DNA of 64,000 bases. Source: Henningerozyma blattae CBS 6284. Lineage: Eukaryota > Ascomycota > Saccharomycetes > Saccharomycetales > Saccharomycetaceae. Below, piece after piece: positions 54,320 through 64,000 of the stretch. The DNA is taken from contig NC_020185.1 in NCBI RefSeq assembly GCF_000315915.1, positions 2,046,001 to 2,110,000 of the forward strand, read 5' to 3'. Below the pieces are notes generated by a model that worked only from the letters and a program-made list of their open reading frames with translations, was not told the DNA's origin and searched no databases. A program made the position numbers and the translations under genes. Positions within the stretch are counted from its first letter, which is position 1; each line of letters starts with the position of its first letter.

Positions 54320-55457
54320 TTTAGTTATTACAGTTTTCCTACATCGTCTCAGCAAAGATTCTTTTTTGCGTTCAGTATTATTTTTAATAATTTTTTTTAT
54401 ATATATTTACTTTTTTCTATATAACTTTACAATTTTGAACTGCATTATATTATTTTTGTTGATTTTTAAAAGTTATTCTAAGAGTGTAAAGTAGCTGCTT
54501 TGGAAGTAAAAAGGACTTTCAATAGTTTTAAAGCAGTTGCTCCAAGGGGCAGAAAAGTACAAAAGATAGATTTACCTCTTATTATAGAAGAAATTTTATT
54601 CAGAGATAATGTTTAATTATTTACAACTTAGCTATACAGTTATCTTCGAAGGTCAACATACGCCTGTCTGTTTGTTAGATAACTAATCAACCCTTGCCCA
54701 AGAATTTAAATTAATCTAGGCAATTAATATCCATGACGATCAAAAGTGTGATTTAAGTCGCTCAAAGAAACCTATTAAGATTTCCATTCCGTTCCGCGGA
54801 ATAGTTTTCCTTGGAATTGTGCAAAGGTAGAAAATTCTTTTAATTAAAAAATTTTACTGTTTAGGCAATGTCAAAAAATGACTGCATTCCTATCTTTGCT
54901 GGTTACTTAGTGCCTAAACTTCAGCGTTACAAGGAACTCAGTTTCAGCCTCGTTCTTTTCTGCGGCTGCTTCTCTGGCAAGATTTATCATTATTCTTTCT
55001 CCAGTGTTGAAACTTTCGGCCATTTTTTTCAGGTATCTAACGTAAACTTTGGAATTCCTTTTTTTTTTCAGGATGATTTTGAAATAAGAAATGGCGCTAT
55101 TTATCAGTTTTCGAATATTAAGGGAATGGAGTCCTCTAAGAAAACTCCGAAGTAGAATAGTTCTGCTTTCATTTTTTTTCTTTTTATTTTTTGCAAGTAT
55201 ACGTAACAAATATATGTCATCATAGAATAAATAAATATTACTGCAAATTTTACAAGATACTTTTTATATTCAAATTGGAACATGAATTATTTATTCTTCA
55301 TATACTTTTTTTTTAGAAAACATTTTTCATGAAAATAATTTTATATAAAAGCATTTAAAGCCAGTCAGACATGAAAGCTCAATCTTGCTACACTCTTATT
55401 CGTATCTCACCTTGTTATATATTAAAGGAATAAAAAAATATAATTCTAACGTTAACA
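54320..55457. other. Intergenic between TPO1 copies 2 and 3
   Basis: 1.1 kb, AT-rich, containing the perfect PDRE at 54792-54801. At 54868-55209 there are overlapping frames on both strands (95 and 100 codons) without recognisable family; I treat them as chance. Confidence 0.6.
54792..54801. promoter_or_regulatory. Pleiotropic drug response element (Pdr1/Pdr3 site)
   Basis: TTCCGCGGAA is a perfect palindromic PDRE, 657 bp upstream of TPO1 copy 3 and 473 bp downstream of the copy 2 stop. Pdr1/Pdr3 activation of TPO1 through such elements is known in S. cerevisiae. Confidence 0.75.
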
Positions 55458-57356
55458 ATGTCTACCTTAAATAAAAATAATATGGTAGAATCATCATCTT
55501 CTGCAAGTTCAGTGGAGAATGATACAGAGTCATCTCCTTTACCCTTTGATGCTGCGGCTTTTCAAGAAAATATAAATACTATGTTTGTTATGGATAATGA
55601 AAGTAAAATTTTATCAAGAAGGAATTCAGAGGTTATTTCAATGAACCCATCTGTAGAATCTAATGTTTATTTAGCAAGGCAAATTTCAAGAGCTCAATCT
55701 GGTTGTCCAAATAATAATATTAGTGTTAACTCACAACAGCAGATAAATAGCTCTGGTGTTTCGGATTTTACTTCAAGTACACCTCAAGAATTCTCTCATT
55801 CATTATCTTTGAAGCAGAAAAACGAGTTCCAAGTATCAGAAAAAGAACGCTTAATTAACACTTCAGCAGTTGACGAAAATGAATTTATGGACGTAGACTA
55901 TTCAAATACTCTCCCAATGGGTGGAGACAGGCCTTATCCACCTGCATTACCTTCTAAAGATCTTTATGAAGTTACGTTTGATGGTGCGGATGACAAGTTG
56001 CATCCTTTCAACTGGTCTATGAAAGAAAAGACAATTACTTGTGCAATCTTATGTTTAGATTGTATCACCATTACATTAGGTTCATCTATTTTTGCACCAG
56101 GTGTTACTCAAATATCCGAGCAGTATGACATTATTACTGTTGTAGCTATCTTGGGTATAACCTTATACGTTTTAGGTTTTGCTGCCTCTCCAGTTTTGTA
56201 TGCTCCATTATCAGAAATATATGGTAGAAAGCTAATTTTGGTAATTTCAGGGTTTGGTTTTGCTTTATTTCAATTTGCTGTAGCAACCGCTGAAAATTTG
56301 CAAACCATTATGATTTGTAGATTTTTCAGTGGGTTAATTGGTGGTGCTCCAATGGCTGTTGTCCCTGCTGTCTTTGCAGATATGTTTGATACTAATTTCC
56401 GTGGTAAAGCCATCTGTTTATTCTCTGCCTTTGTCTTTATTGGTCCAATTTTGGGTCCAATCATGGGTTCTTACATTGTTCAACATACTAGTTGGAGGTG
56501 GCTAAACTATGTAGTAGGTTGCTTGGCTAGTTTAGTGTTTGTTTTACTATGTGTTTTTGTAAAGGAAAGTCACCATGCAACAATCTTAGTTAATAAAGCA
56601 AGAAAGATGAGAAAGGAAACTGGTAATTGGGGGATTAGAGCTGCTCATGAGGATGCGGAATTATCACTTAAAGAGATTTGTGAAACAACAATCACAAAAC
56701 CAATTGTTCTTTTATTTACTGAGCCTGTCTTACTAGTTATTTCGTTGTACAATTCATTTGTTTATGGTATTTTATATCTATTGCTTGAGGCCTATCCCAT
56801 TGTTTTCATCCAAGGGTATGGTTTGACAGTTAACGGGTATTTGCCATACTTGGCCTTAATTGTCGGTATTATCATTTGTGCAGGTATGATTTGGTATGCT
56901 GATACTGATTATTCCCAACAAGTAGCTAAGCAAAAGAAATTGTTGCCAGAAAGGCGTTTATATCCAATTATTATTTCAGGTATTGTTTTCCCAATTGGTA
57001 TTTTATGGTTCTGTTGGACTGGTGCATATCCTGAAAAGATCCACTGGATTTGTCCTACTATTGCTGGTTCTTTCATTGGGTTTGGTTTAATTGGTATTTT
57101 CTTGCCATGTTTGAATTACATTATTGAATCATATTTATTTATTGCTGCTTCTGCAGTTGCTGCTAACACTTTTATGAGATCAACATTTGGTGCTGTCTTC
57201 CCATTGTTTGCCGGGTACATGTTTAAAGGCATGGGTACAGGTTGGGCCGGTCTATTAATTGGGCTGTTTGCAGCTGCTATGATACCTGTACCTTTCTTAC
57301 TATTGAAATATGGTCCAACCATAAGAGAGAGATCAAAGTACGCTTATAGTGAATGA
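55458..57356 (+). CDS. TPO1: Tpo1-type polyamine/drug exporter, copy 3
   Basis: This 632-residue Tpo1 exporter has the tail motif [20 protein letters not shown] (about 62-81), the hallmark [25 protein letters not shown] and all twelve membrane segments. It has intact MFS signature [27 protein letters not shown] and [15 protein letters not shown]. From 56803 to 57504, including the stop and 148 bp beyond, it is nearly identical to copy 4: by eye nine substitutions and one single-base indel in about 700 bp. Upstream of that the two differ at many codons. This is the copy with a perfect PDRE in its promoter, suggesting drug-responsive expression. Confidence 0.93.
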   Translation: MSTLNKNNMVESSSSASSVENDTESSPLPFDAAAFQENINTMFVMDNESKILSRRNSEVISMNPSVESNVYLARQISRAQSGCPNNNISVNSQQQINSSGVSDFTSSTPQEFSHSLSLKQKNEFQVSEKERLINTSAVDENEFMDVDYSNTLPMGGDRPYPPALPSKDLYEVTFDGADDKLHPFNWSMKEKTITCAILCLDCITITLGSSIFAPGVTQISEQYDIITVVAILGITLYVLGFAASPVLYAPLSEIYGRKLILVISGFGFALFQFAVATAENLQTIMICRFFSGLIGGAPMAVVPAVFADMFDTNFRGKAICLFSAFVFIGPILGPIMGSYIVQHTSWRWLNYVVGCLASLVFVLLCVFVKESHHATILVNKARKMRKETGNWGIRAAHEDAELSLKEICETTITKPIVLLFTEPVLLVISLYNSFVYGILYLLLEAYPIVFIQGYGLTVNGYLPYLALIVGIIICAGMIWYADTDYSQQVAKQKKLLPERRLYPIIISGIVFPIGILWFCWTGAYPEKIHWICPTIAGSFIGFGLIGIFLPCLNYIIESYLFIAASAVAANTFMRSTFGAVFPLFAGYMFKGMGTGWAGLLIGLFAAAMIPVPFLLLKYGPTIRERSKYAYSE

Positions 57357-57504
57357 TCCTTTTTCTGCATTAATAATTCCTCATATAGACTTTTCATACA
57401 TTACGCGTTTTTGTTCTTACAATACCTTACATATTCATATAATATTGAAATTATATCCATGAATTGTTTTACTCTTGTAATACATTAAATACATACTATT
57501 AAAT
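56803..57504 (+). repeat. Gene-conversion tract shared with 60164-60864
   Basis: It starts abruptly at TTTTCATCCAAGGGTATGG in the copy 3 coding region. It ends abruptly 148 bp past the stop at ACATACTATTAAAT, where copy 3 continues G and copy 4 continues T. Confidence 0.85.
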
Positions 57505-58869
57505 GTTTTTTAGAATTTCAAAAGATAATTCTCAAGAAAAAGATGTAAAAAAATCACTCTCACCTATCTGCTTTAGAACTTTTTTTAAGGTAGGCTTTTA
57601 AGAATAGCATCATGTCAAAACGATTCTTTTTTTTAAAAAAAAAAAAAATGAATACAGAGAAATATTATTAAAAAAGTATATTTTGATAAGTTGTATTACT
57701 CTAATTTTGGTTACAATTAAATATATATTATTTTAGCAAGATCAGTTTGAAATTTTCCCCTTTCCTATCATTTCCAGAATTCTGTAACATAAGACAATGA
57801 AGTTGGGAAATCCAAAATGAAATTAGATGGTAACTGAAATATTTACATTTTTACGGTAATATTTTTTTGTTGCTATCTCAAACTTATAAAAATAATTGTT
57901 AAATTTATCAAGCGACAAAAATTGTTCAAAAGCAGTTCACAATAATTAATAGCAGTGAAACATTTAACTCATGACTCCTGAGTTTTTTTCACAATATATT
58001 TAGATTGGAAGAGATTAATAGCCTTTAAGATGCATTATGAAAAAATACAAGTTTCATACTGAATGATATAAGTCGTTTAAAATATAACTTGTTTAGTATT
58101 TATCGTTCATTTGAATGACTATAATATCCATCAGTCACCGATAACAAAATTTCAGACTAATAATATCCACGACAGATTTTATGGAAATTACAATTACTAA
58201 GCAAATTGCCGTTTCATTTTCGTTTTTTTTTCTTGGTCACAAGTTTTGTTAACAAGGGTTAAATTTTAATAACTAGGTGAAAATTTCCTGGAATATTAGA
58301 TTTTTCTTCGTTACAGAAAAAAAATATATACTGAACATGGAAAAGCCGTGAACATTCTGCATGCCCGAGCCGCCACACACGGGATCTCCAAAACTGGAAT
58401 GCTGGAGTTCTCTTGAAAGGCTAACCTTTAATTATTTCCTGATACAGTAGAATGATGCATTTCAAATGAGTTTTTTTCACTGAAATTTAATATCTACGGA
58501 GATTCTCAGGAATCAAAATATTCCATACTTAACTGAAGTTTATTAATTAAAACTAACATTGCACACTAAGTTCTAGGGCATAAAGAAATGGTAAACATCT
58601 CTGTTCTTAAATTCTGTATGATGCTTGTACGACTGCTTATCTGAAGCCATAGATGATGCGTTCCATAGGTTTTATCGTGGTCGATGATGTTGTAATTTGA
58701 GCATTAAAAAATATATATATATATATACATATATATTCAACCATGTTTTAGGCTCACAAAAAGCTGATCACTTTAATTACTCTGATTTCCTAGTAAATTT
58801 GTTTTCTTAAGATAAAATTTTATACAGCATTAACATTGAACTAATACTTTAACTATCAGTTTAAGGACA
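57357..58869. other. Intergenic between TPO1 copies 3 and 4
   Basis: 1.5 kb. The first 148 bp belong to the shared tract. The rest is AT-rich with a small GC-richer spot (about 58340-58400) and a TA run (58711-58734). No gene and no perfect PDRE were seen. Confidence 0.65.
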
Positions 58870-60717
58870 ATGACTGAAAATAATTCACTCAACGAATATA
58901 GTAATAGCTCTAAAAACAGTGATATTATTGAACCAGTTCCATATGATGTGAATGCTATTCATCCTACTCCAAGCAGAAAATCTGTTTCAAGGAGAGGATC
59001 TGATGTTGCATCTATGAATCCTTCTGTTGAATCAAACGTGTACTTAGCTAGACAAATTTCAAAAATCCAAACAGAACCAATTACTCGTAAAGATAGTCAA
59101 AATATTGATATAGAAGCTGGTCCTCACAGTACTACTGGGTATTCTTCATCGGGATCCTTAAGTTTGGTCACTGAAAAACCATCAATGAAAGATTTTGTCA
59201 ATGAAAAGGACTCTTCTATCTCTGATGAAGAAGTTACAAGAATGTTAACTAAGGTTGATTACTCTGATGTCCCACCAATGGGTGGAGATAGACCATACCC
59301 ACCTGCACTTCCCTCCAAGGATCTTTATGAAGTTACTTTTGACGGTCCAAATGATCCTTTGCACCCTTTCAATTGGACAAGTAGAAGAAAATTTATTACT
59401 TGTTGTGTTTTATGTATTGACTGTATTTCAATTTCCTTAGGTTCTTCTATCTACGCTCCAGGTGTTACTCAAATATCTGAAGATTATGGTGTTATCACTG
59501 TTGTTGCAATTTTGGGTGTCACCTTATACGTTTTAGGTTTTGCTGCTTCACCTGTCTTATATGCACCATTATCTGAATTGTATGGTAGAAGAGGTGTCTT
59601 AGTTTTATCTGGTTTGGGATTTGCTATATTCCAATTTGCTGTGGCAACTGCTGAAAATTTGCAAACCATTATGATTTGTAGATTCTTTGGTGGGTTAATT
59701 GGTGCAGCTCCGATGGCCGTTGTCCCTGCGGTTTTTGCAGATATGTTTGATACCAATTTCCGTGGTAAAGCCATCTGTTTATTCTCTGCCTTCGTCTTTA
59801 TTGGCCCAATTCTGGGTCCTATTATTGGGTCCTATATTGTTCAACATACAACATGGAGATGGTTGAATTATGTTATTGGTTGCTTAGCTGCTGCTGTTTT
59901 TGTTGCAATTTTGTTCCTTGTTGAAGAAACCCATCATGCTTCTATTTTGGTGAATAAAGCTAAAATGATGAGAAAAAAAACTGGTAACTGGGGTATTAGA
60001 GCTGCTCATGAAGATGCTGAATTATCTGTGAAAGAAATTATGGAAACTACAATTACTAAACCAATTGTCATTTTATTTACTGAACCTGTTTTGTTTTTGA
60101 TTTCTTTATACAATTCATTTGTCTATGGTATTTTATATCTTTTACTGGAAGCTTATCCAATTATTTTCATCCAAGGGTATGGTTTGACAGTTAACGGGTA
60201 TTTGCCATACTTGGCCTTAATTGTCGGTATTATCATTTGTGCAGGTATGATTTGGTATGCTGATACTGATTATTCCCAGCAAGTAGCTAAGCAAAAGAAA
60301 TTGTTGCCAGAAAGGCGTTTGTATCCAATGATTGTTGCAGGTATTGTTTTCCCAATTGGTATTTTATGGTTCTGTTGGACTGGTGCATATCCTGAGAAGA
60401 TCCACTGGATTTGTCCTACTATTGCTGGTTCTTTCATTGGGTTTGGTTTAATTGGTATTTTCTTGCCATGTTTGAATTACATTATTGAATCATATTTATT
60501 TATTGCTGCTTCTGCAGTTGCTGCTAACACTTTTATGAGATCAACATTTGGTGCTGTCTTCCCATTGTTTGCCGGGTACATGTTTAAAGGCATGGGTACA
60601 GGTTGGGCCGGTCTATTAATTGGGCTGTTTGCAGCTGCTATGATACCTGTACCCTTCTTACTATTGAAATATGGTCCAACCATTAGAAAGAGATCAAAGT
60701 ACGCTTATAGTGAATGA
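58870..60717 (+). CDS. TPO1: Tpo1-type polyamine/drug exporter, copy 4
   Basis: This 615-residue Tpo1 exporter, closest in length to S. cerevisiae Tpo1 (586), has the tail motif [19 protein letters not shown] (about 50-68), [26 protein letters not shown], and intact [59 protein letters not shown] and [25 protein letters not shown]. Codon choice in the 5' two-thirds is more biased (GGT, GCT, TTG) than in copies 1-3, hinting at the highest expression. Its 3' third (60164-60864) matches copy 3 almost exactly. It is the copy adjacent to HSP104, the position nearest that of S. cerevisiae TPO1. Confidence 0.94.
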   Translation: MTENNSLNEYSNSSKNSDIIEPVPYDVNAIHPTPSRKSVSRRGSDVASMNPSVESNVYLARQISKIQTEPITRKDSQNIDIEAGPHSTTGYSSSGSLSLVTEKPSMKDFVNEKDSSISDEEVTRMLTKVDYSDVPPMGGDRPYPPALPSKDLYEVTFDGPNDPLHPFNWTSRRKFITCCVLCIDCISISLGSSIYAPGVTQISEDYGVITVVAILGVTLYVLGFAASPVLYAPLSELYGRRGVLVLSGLGFAIFQFAVATAENLQTIMICRFFGGLIGAAPMAVVPAVFADMFDTNFRGKAICLFSAFVFIGPILGPIIGSYIVQHTTWRWLNYVIGCLAAAVFVAILFLVEETHHASILVNKAKMMRKKTGNWGIRAAHEDAELSVKEIMETTITKPIVILFTEPVLFLISLYNSFVYGILYLLLEAYPIIFIQGYGLTVNGYLPYLALIVGIIICAGMIWYADTDYSQQVAKQKKLLPERRLYPMIVAGIVFPIGILWFCWTGAYPEKIHWICPTIAGSFIGFGLIGIFLPCLNYIIESYLFIAASAVAANTFMRSTFGAVFPLFAGYMFKGMGTGWAGLLIGLFAAAMIPVPFLLLKYGPTIRKRSKYAYSE

Positions 60718-60864
60718 TCCTTTTTCTGCATTAATAATTCCTCATATAGACTTTTCATACATTACGCGTTTTTGTTCTTACAATACCTTACATATTCATA
60801 TAATATTGAAATTATATCCATGAATTGTTTACTCTTGTAATACATTAAATACATACTATTAAAT
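60164..60864 (+). repeat. Gene-conversion tract shared with 56803-57504
   Basis: Partner of the tract in copy 3; same boundaries, one T shorter in the T-run of the 3' flank. Confidence 0.85.
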
Positions 60865-61534
60865 TGCATACAGCTCATAGTTTGGAAATAACATGAATCG
60901 AAAGCATTGTTATTTTTTAATTTTCAATTGCATATTTAAGCTATGCTTATAAATTCTAAAAGAATGAGTTTCAGCGGTATGATTCATTCCCCCCCACCTT
61001 TATTATAAGCTGCCATTTTATTTTAGCTGCCATGCTATTATTCAAGTTATTATTGACAAATTTAATACTATTTACTTTAATTTTAATACCCAATATATAA
61101 ATACCTTAATTTTACTTCGCATTTTTAACTTTCAATACCATTATATTATATGTCTAATTCAGTTCAATAAAGTTTACCTTTTTCCTTATATTTCCTCTGT
61201 AAAATACAAGTATACGAGGTAATGACTTAAATTCTAAATTAAGTACTAATTATAGCTTCTTATATAAGATTTCTGACATATTATTTACATATTTATGTTC
61301 CAATTTTTGGTAAAAATTTCCGCTAACCAAGAAACAAGCTGTAAGCATGCACTTAAATAACTCTTAAATGTTAAAGAGTGATAGTAACCCTTAAATCTCA
61401 ATCATGGACTTTTAATCATTAAGATATCCACTGTTCCTTCTATTCCCAATGATATGTTTAATGTTTTTTACAAATATCTGTCAGATATCAGATCTCTTAT
61501 TGGCCGATTCTATTTCCTAAAAATGCGGAAGAAT

Positions 61535-61569
61535 GGAACCCCATAGAAGTCCACAGAACCCCGCAGAAA
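61535..61569 (+). promoter_or_regulatory. Step-type heat-shock element, four GAA units at 10-bp spacing
   Basis: GAA begins at 61536, 61546, 61556 and 61566, exactly one unit every 10 bp. This is the S. cerevisiae step-type HSE arrangement. It lies about 430-460 bp upstream of the HSP104 ATG. Confidence 0.75.
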
Positions 61570-61634
61570 CCCATAGATCATTTCAGGTACGAGGGCTAGT
61601 AACAGCCGTAGTAACGGACAATCTCGCGGAACTA

Positions 61635-61662
61635 GAAAATTCGAGATTGCGCTTGAAACTTC
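61635..61662 (+). promoter_or_regulatory. Second heat-shock element, 5-bp-phased GAA/TTC units
   Basis: GAA at 61635, TTC at 61640, GAT at 61645, GAA at 61655 and TTC at 61660 all fall in one 5-bp register with alternating polarity. Only the slot at 61650 (CGC) is unmatched. This gives two perfect inverted GAANNTTC pairs 20 bp apart. Confidence 0.75.
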
Positions 61663-61994
61663 TAGTGTATCCAGCTGGTATGTTTTCCCTTAAATTATGA
61701 TTGGAAAGGAAAAAAATAAGTTAAAGGGGCATCTCTAAAGGGCTATAAAATAATTTTTCATTGGGAGATTCAAGTATATCACAACGTATAAAAGGGATAA
61801 GGATTAGACGTCCTTTAGTGATTTTAGTTTTTCTTCATTTTATTTATTTTATTATTTATATACAAAGCATCCAACGAATCGTTACAGAGGCTAAGCTATT
61901 CAGTTTAAAAATTATTAAACACATTTTTTTATTAAGAGATAGATAAAAGCATACAATAGACATACACATTTATTAATCTCTCCAACTACGAGTT

Positions 61995-64000
61995 ATGAAC
62001 GACGAAACTCAATTTACAGAAAGAGCATTGACAGTTATCACTGTAGCTCAAAAATTGGCTCAGGATCATCAACATCCACAATTACAACCAATTCATTTAT
62101 TAGCTGCTTTCATTGAAACTCCTGAAGATGGGACCATTGCCTATTTACAAAATTTAATTGATAAAGCTAGATATGATTATGATGCATTCAAGAGAATTGT
62201 TAATAAACATTTAGTTAGAATTCCACAACAGCATCCAGCCCCACCTCAAGTTACTCCAAGTTATGCATTAGGTCAAGTTCTGCAGGATGCTGCTAAGATT
62301 CAAAAACAACAAAAGGATTCTTTTATTGCCCAAGATCATCTGTTATTTGCTTTATTTAATGATTCTTCGATTAAGGAAATATTTAAAGAAGCCCAAATTG
62401 ATACTGAAGCTGTGAAACAACAAGCTTTAGAACTAAGAGGTAACCAAAGAATAGATAGCCGTGGGGCAGATACTAATACTCCATTGGAATATTTGAGTAA
62501 ATATGCCATCGACATGACTGAACAAGCCAGATTGGGTAAATTAGACCCAGTTATTGGTAGAGAAGAGGAAATTAGAAGTACAATTAGAGTGTTAGCAAGA
62601 AGAATTAAATCAAATCCCTGTTTGATTGGTGAACCTGGTATTGGTAAGACCGCAATTATTGAAGGTGTTGCTCAAAGAATTATTGATGATGACGTTCCCA
62701 CTATTTTACAAAATTCAAAATTATTCAGTTTAGATTTGGCAGCTTTGACTGCTGGTGCCAAATATAAAGGTGATTTTGAAGAAAGATTTAAAGGTGTCCT
62801 AAAGGAAGTTGAAGAATCAAAGACTTTAATTATTTTATTTGTTGATGAAATTCATATGTTAATGGGTAATGGTAAAGATGATGCCGCTAACATTTTAAAA
62901 CCTGCATTATCAAGAGCTGCTATTAAGGTTATCGGTGCCACTACCAACAATGAATATAGATCCATTGTAGAAAAGGATGGGGCTTTTGAAAGAAGATTCC
63001 AAAAGATTGAAGTCTTAGAACCAACCATTAGACAAACAGTAGCCATTTTGAGAGGTATCCAATCTAAGTATGAAATCCATCATGGTGTTAGGATTTTAGA
63101 TAGTGCATTAGTGACAGCTACTCAATTAGCAAAAAGATATTTACCATACAGAAGATTACCAGATTCTGCCATTGATTTAGTTGATATTTCATGTGCAGGT
63201 GTTGCTGTTGCAAGAGATTCTAAACCAGAAGAATTAGATTCTGCTGAACGTAATTTACAATTAATTCAAGTCGAAATTAAGGCATTAGAAAGAGATAAGG
63301 ATGCTGATTCTTCTACTAAAGAAAGATTAAAGGCTGCTAAAAAGAAGGAAGCTTCTATAATGGAAGAATTAGAACCATTAAGACAACGTTATAATGAAGA
63401 AAGAAAAGGTCATGAAGAATTAACTTTGGCTAAGAAGAAATTGGATGATTTAGAAAATAAAGCTTTAGATGCTGAACGTAGATATGATACTGGTACTGCT
63501 GCAGATTTGAGATATTTTGCTATTCCAGATATTAAAAAGAGAATTGAACAATTAGAAGAACAAGTTGCTGAAGAAGAAAGAAGAGCCGGTGCAAACTCTA
63601 TGATTCAAAATGTTGTTGACTCCGACACCATTGCAGAAACTGCCGCAAGATTGACAGGTATTCCGGTTAAGAAATTGACTGAATCAGAAAATGAAAAATT
63701 GATTCACATGGAACAAGATTTATCAAAGCAAGTTGTTGGTCAAATGGAAGCTGTTAAAGCTGTATCTAATGCGGTTAGATTAGCTAGATCTGGTTTGGCT
63801 AATCCAAGACAGCCAGCATCCTTTTTATTTTTAGGGTTATCAGGTTCTGGTAAGACGGAAATGGCAAAGAAAATTGCTGGATTTTTATTCAATGATGAAG
63901 ATATGATGATTAGAGTAGATTGTTCAGAATTAAGTGAAAAACACTCTGTATCTAAATTATTAGGTACAACTGCCGGTTATGTTGGTTTCGACGAAGGCGG
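61995..64000 (+). CDS. HSP104: Hsp104 disaggregase (partial, C-terminus off the window)
   Basis: The frame is open from ATG 61995 to the right edge, about 668 of some 908 codons. MNDETQFTERALTVITVAQKLAQDHQHPQLQPIHLLAAFIE is the Clp N-domain. NBD1 has Walker A GEPGIGKT at 212-219, pore-loop KYKGDFEER with Tyr257, and Walker B LFVDEIHM. The coiled-coil middle domain (about 410-540) has LEPLRQRYNEER. NBD2 begins with Walker A GLSGSGKT and runs to GYVGFDEGG at the edge. Numbering in NBD1 is identical to S. cerevisiae. Hsp104 is the hexameric AAA+ ATPase that, with Hsp70/Hsp40, pulls proteins from aggregates and fragments prions. Heat-shock elements, an STRE and TATA boxes upstream fit stress induction. 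Confidence 0.98.
   Translation, partial: MNDETQFTERALTVITVAQKLAQDHQHPQLQPIHLLAAFIETPEDGTIAYLQNLIDKARYDYDAFKRIVNKHLVRIPQQHPAPPQVTPSYALGQVLQDAAKIQKQQKDSFIAQDHLLFALFNDSSIKEIFKEAQIDTEAVKQQALELRGNQRIDSRGADTNTPLEYLSKYAIDMTEQARLGKLDPVIGREEEIRSTIRVLARRIKSNPCLIGEPGIGKTAIIEGVAQRIIDDDVPTILQNSKLFSLDLAALTAGAKYKGDFEERFKGVLKEVEESKTLIILFVDEIHMLMGNGKDDAANILKPALSRAAIKVIGATTNNEYRSIVEKDGAFERRFQKIEVLEPTIRQTVAILRGIQSKYEIHHGVRILDSALVTATQLAKRYLPYRRLPDSAIDLVDISCAGVAVARDSKPEELDSAERNLQLIQVEIKALERDKDADSSTKERLKAAKKKEASIMEELEPLRQRYNEERKGHEELTLAKKKLDDLENKALDAERRYDTGTAADLRYFAIPDIKKRIEQLEEQVAEEERRAGANSMIQNVVDSDTIAETAARLTGIPVKKLTESENEKLIHMEQDLSKQVVGQMEAVKAVSNAVRLARSGLANPRQPASFLFLGLSGSGKTEMAKKIAGFLFNDEDMMIRVDCSELSEKHSVSKLLGTTAGYVGFDEG

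Larger units (their letters stand above)
60718..61994. other. Intergenic: TPO1 copy 4 3' flank and HSP104 promoter
   Basis: 1.28 kb. The first 147 bp belong to the shared tract. A poly-C (CCCCCCC) lies near 60990. The last 470 bp are the HSP104 promoter with two heat-shock elements, STRE AGGGG (61725-61729) and TATA boxes at 61744-61751 and 61787-61794. A 61-codon frame (61761-61946) has no recognised family. Confidence 0.7.

Noticed and set aside
54868..55209. Overlapping 95-codon plus-strand and 100-codon minus-strand frames between TPO1 copies 2 and 3
   Set aside because: They are mutually overlapping, have no recognisable motif, and are Phe/Lys-rich as expected for AT-rich non-coding DNA. 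Kept as intergenic.

Overview
The window is nuclear DNA of a budding yeast of the family Saccharomycetaceae. It is AT-rich and densely packed with intron-less genes. Almost every protein reads as an ortholog of a Saccharomyces cerevisiae protein, usually with longer Asn/Ser-rich tails. The run of three Ns at 53922-53924 shows it comes from an unfinished assembly. No tRNA, rRNA, transposon or CRISPR array was recognised by eye.

Left block (1-32.6 kb): RSC1/RSC2 (cut by the left edge), MUP1, eIF2A, a frame-broken MCO32-like gene, ATG33/SCM4, TTI2, ILV5, RME1, TAL1, BUD8/BUD9, LUG1 (YLR352W), KSS1 and NIT3. From memory of the S. cerevisiae map, these genes lie on two sister regions (chr VII YGR040-YGR056 and chr XII YLR351-YLR357). 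Here they form one interleaved row with consistent orientations, so the window keeps the order expected before duplicate gene loss. TTI2 is the one member I cannot place in either region.

Centre (32.6-36.5 kb): the synteny stops after NIT3. A minisatellite, a GC-rich non-coding island and a long pyrimidine-rich leader lead into a RIM101-type zinc-finger gene.

Right block (36.5-64 kb): GRC3, IRC19, YLL032C, GPI13, an unrecognised frame-broken membrane-protein gene, four tandem TPO1-type polyamine/drug exporters and HSP104 (cut by the right edge). This follows the left arm of S. cerevisiae chr XII, without RIX7, FRA1 and ISA1, and with TPO1 expanded from one copy to four.

The most informative signals are regulatory. 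Three overlapping, 17-bp-phased a1/alpha2 operators lie upstream of RME1. MUP1 has an 11-bp-phased Met31/32 array plus a Cbf1 site. ILV5 has Gcn4 and Leu3-like sites. TAL1 has a dense TGTCCSG motif array. A perfect Pdr1/Pdr3 element lies inside the TPO1 cluster. HSP104 has a four-unit 10-bp-step heat-shock element plus a second 5-bp-phased one. The TPO1 array shows a 0.7-kb gene-conversion tract between copies 3 and 4 and a diverging copy 2.
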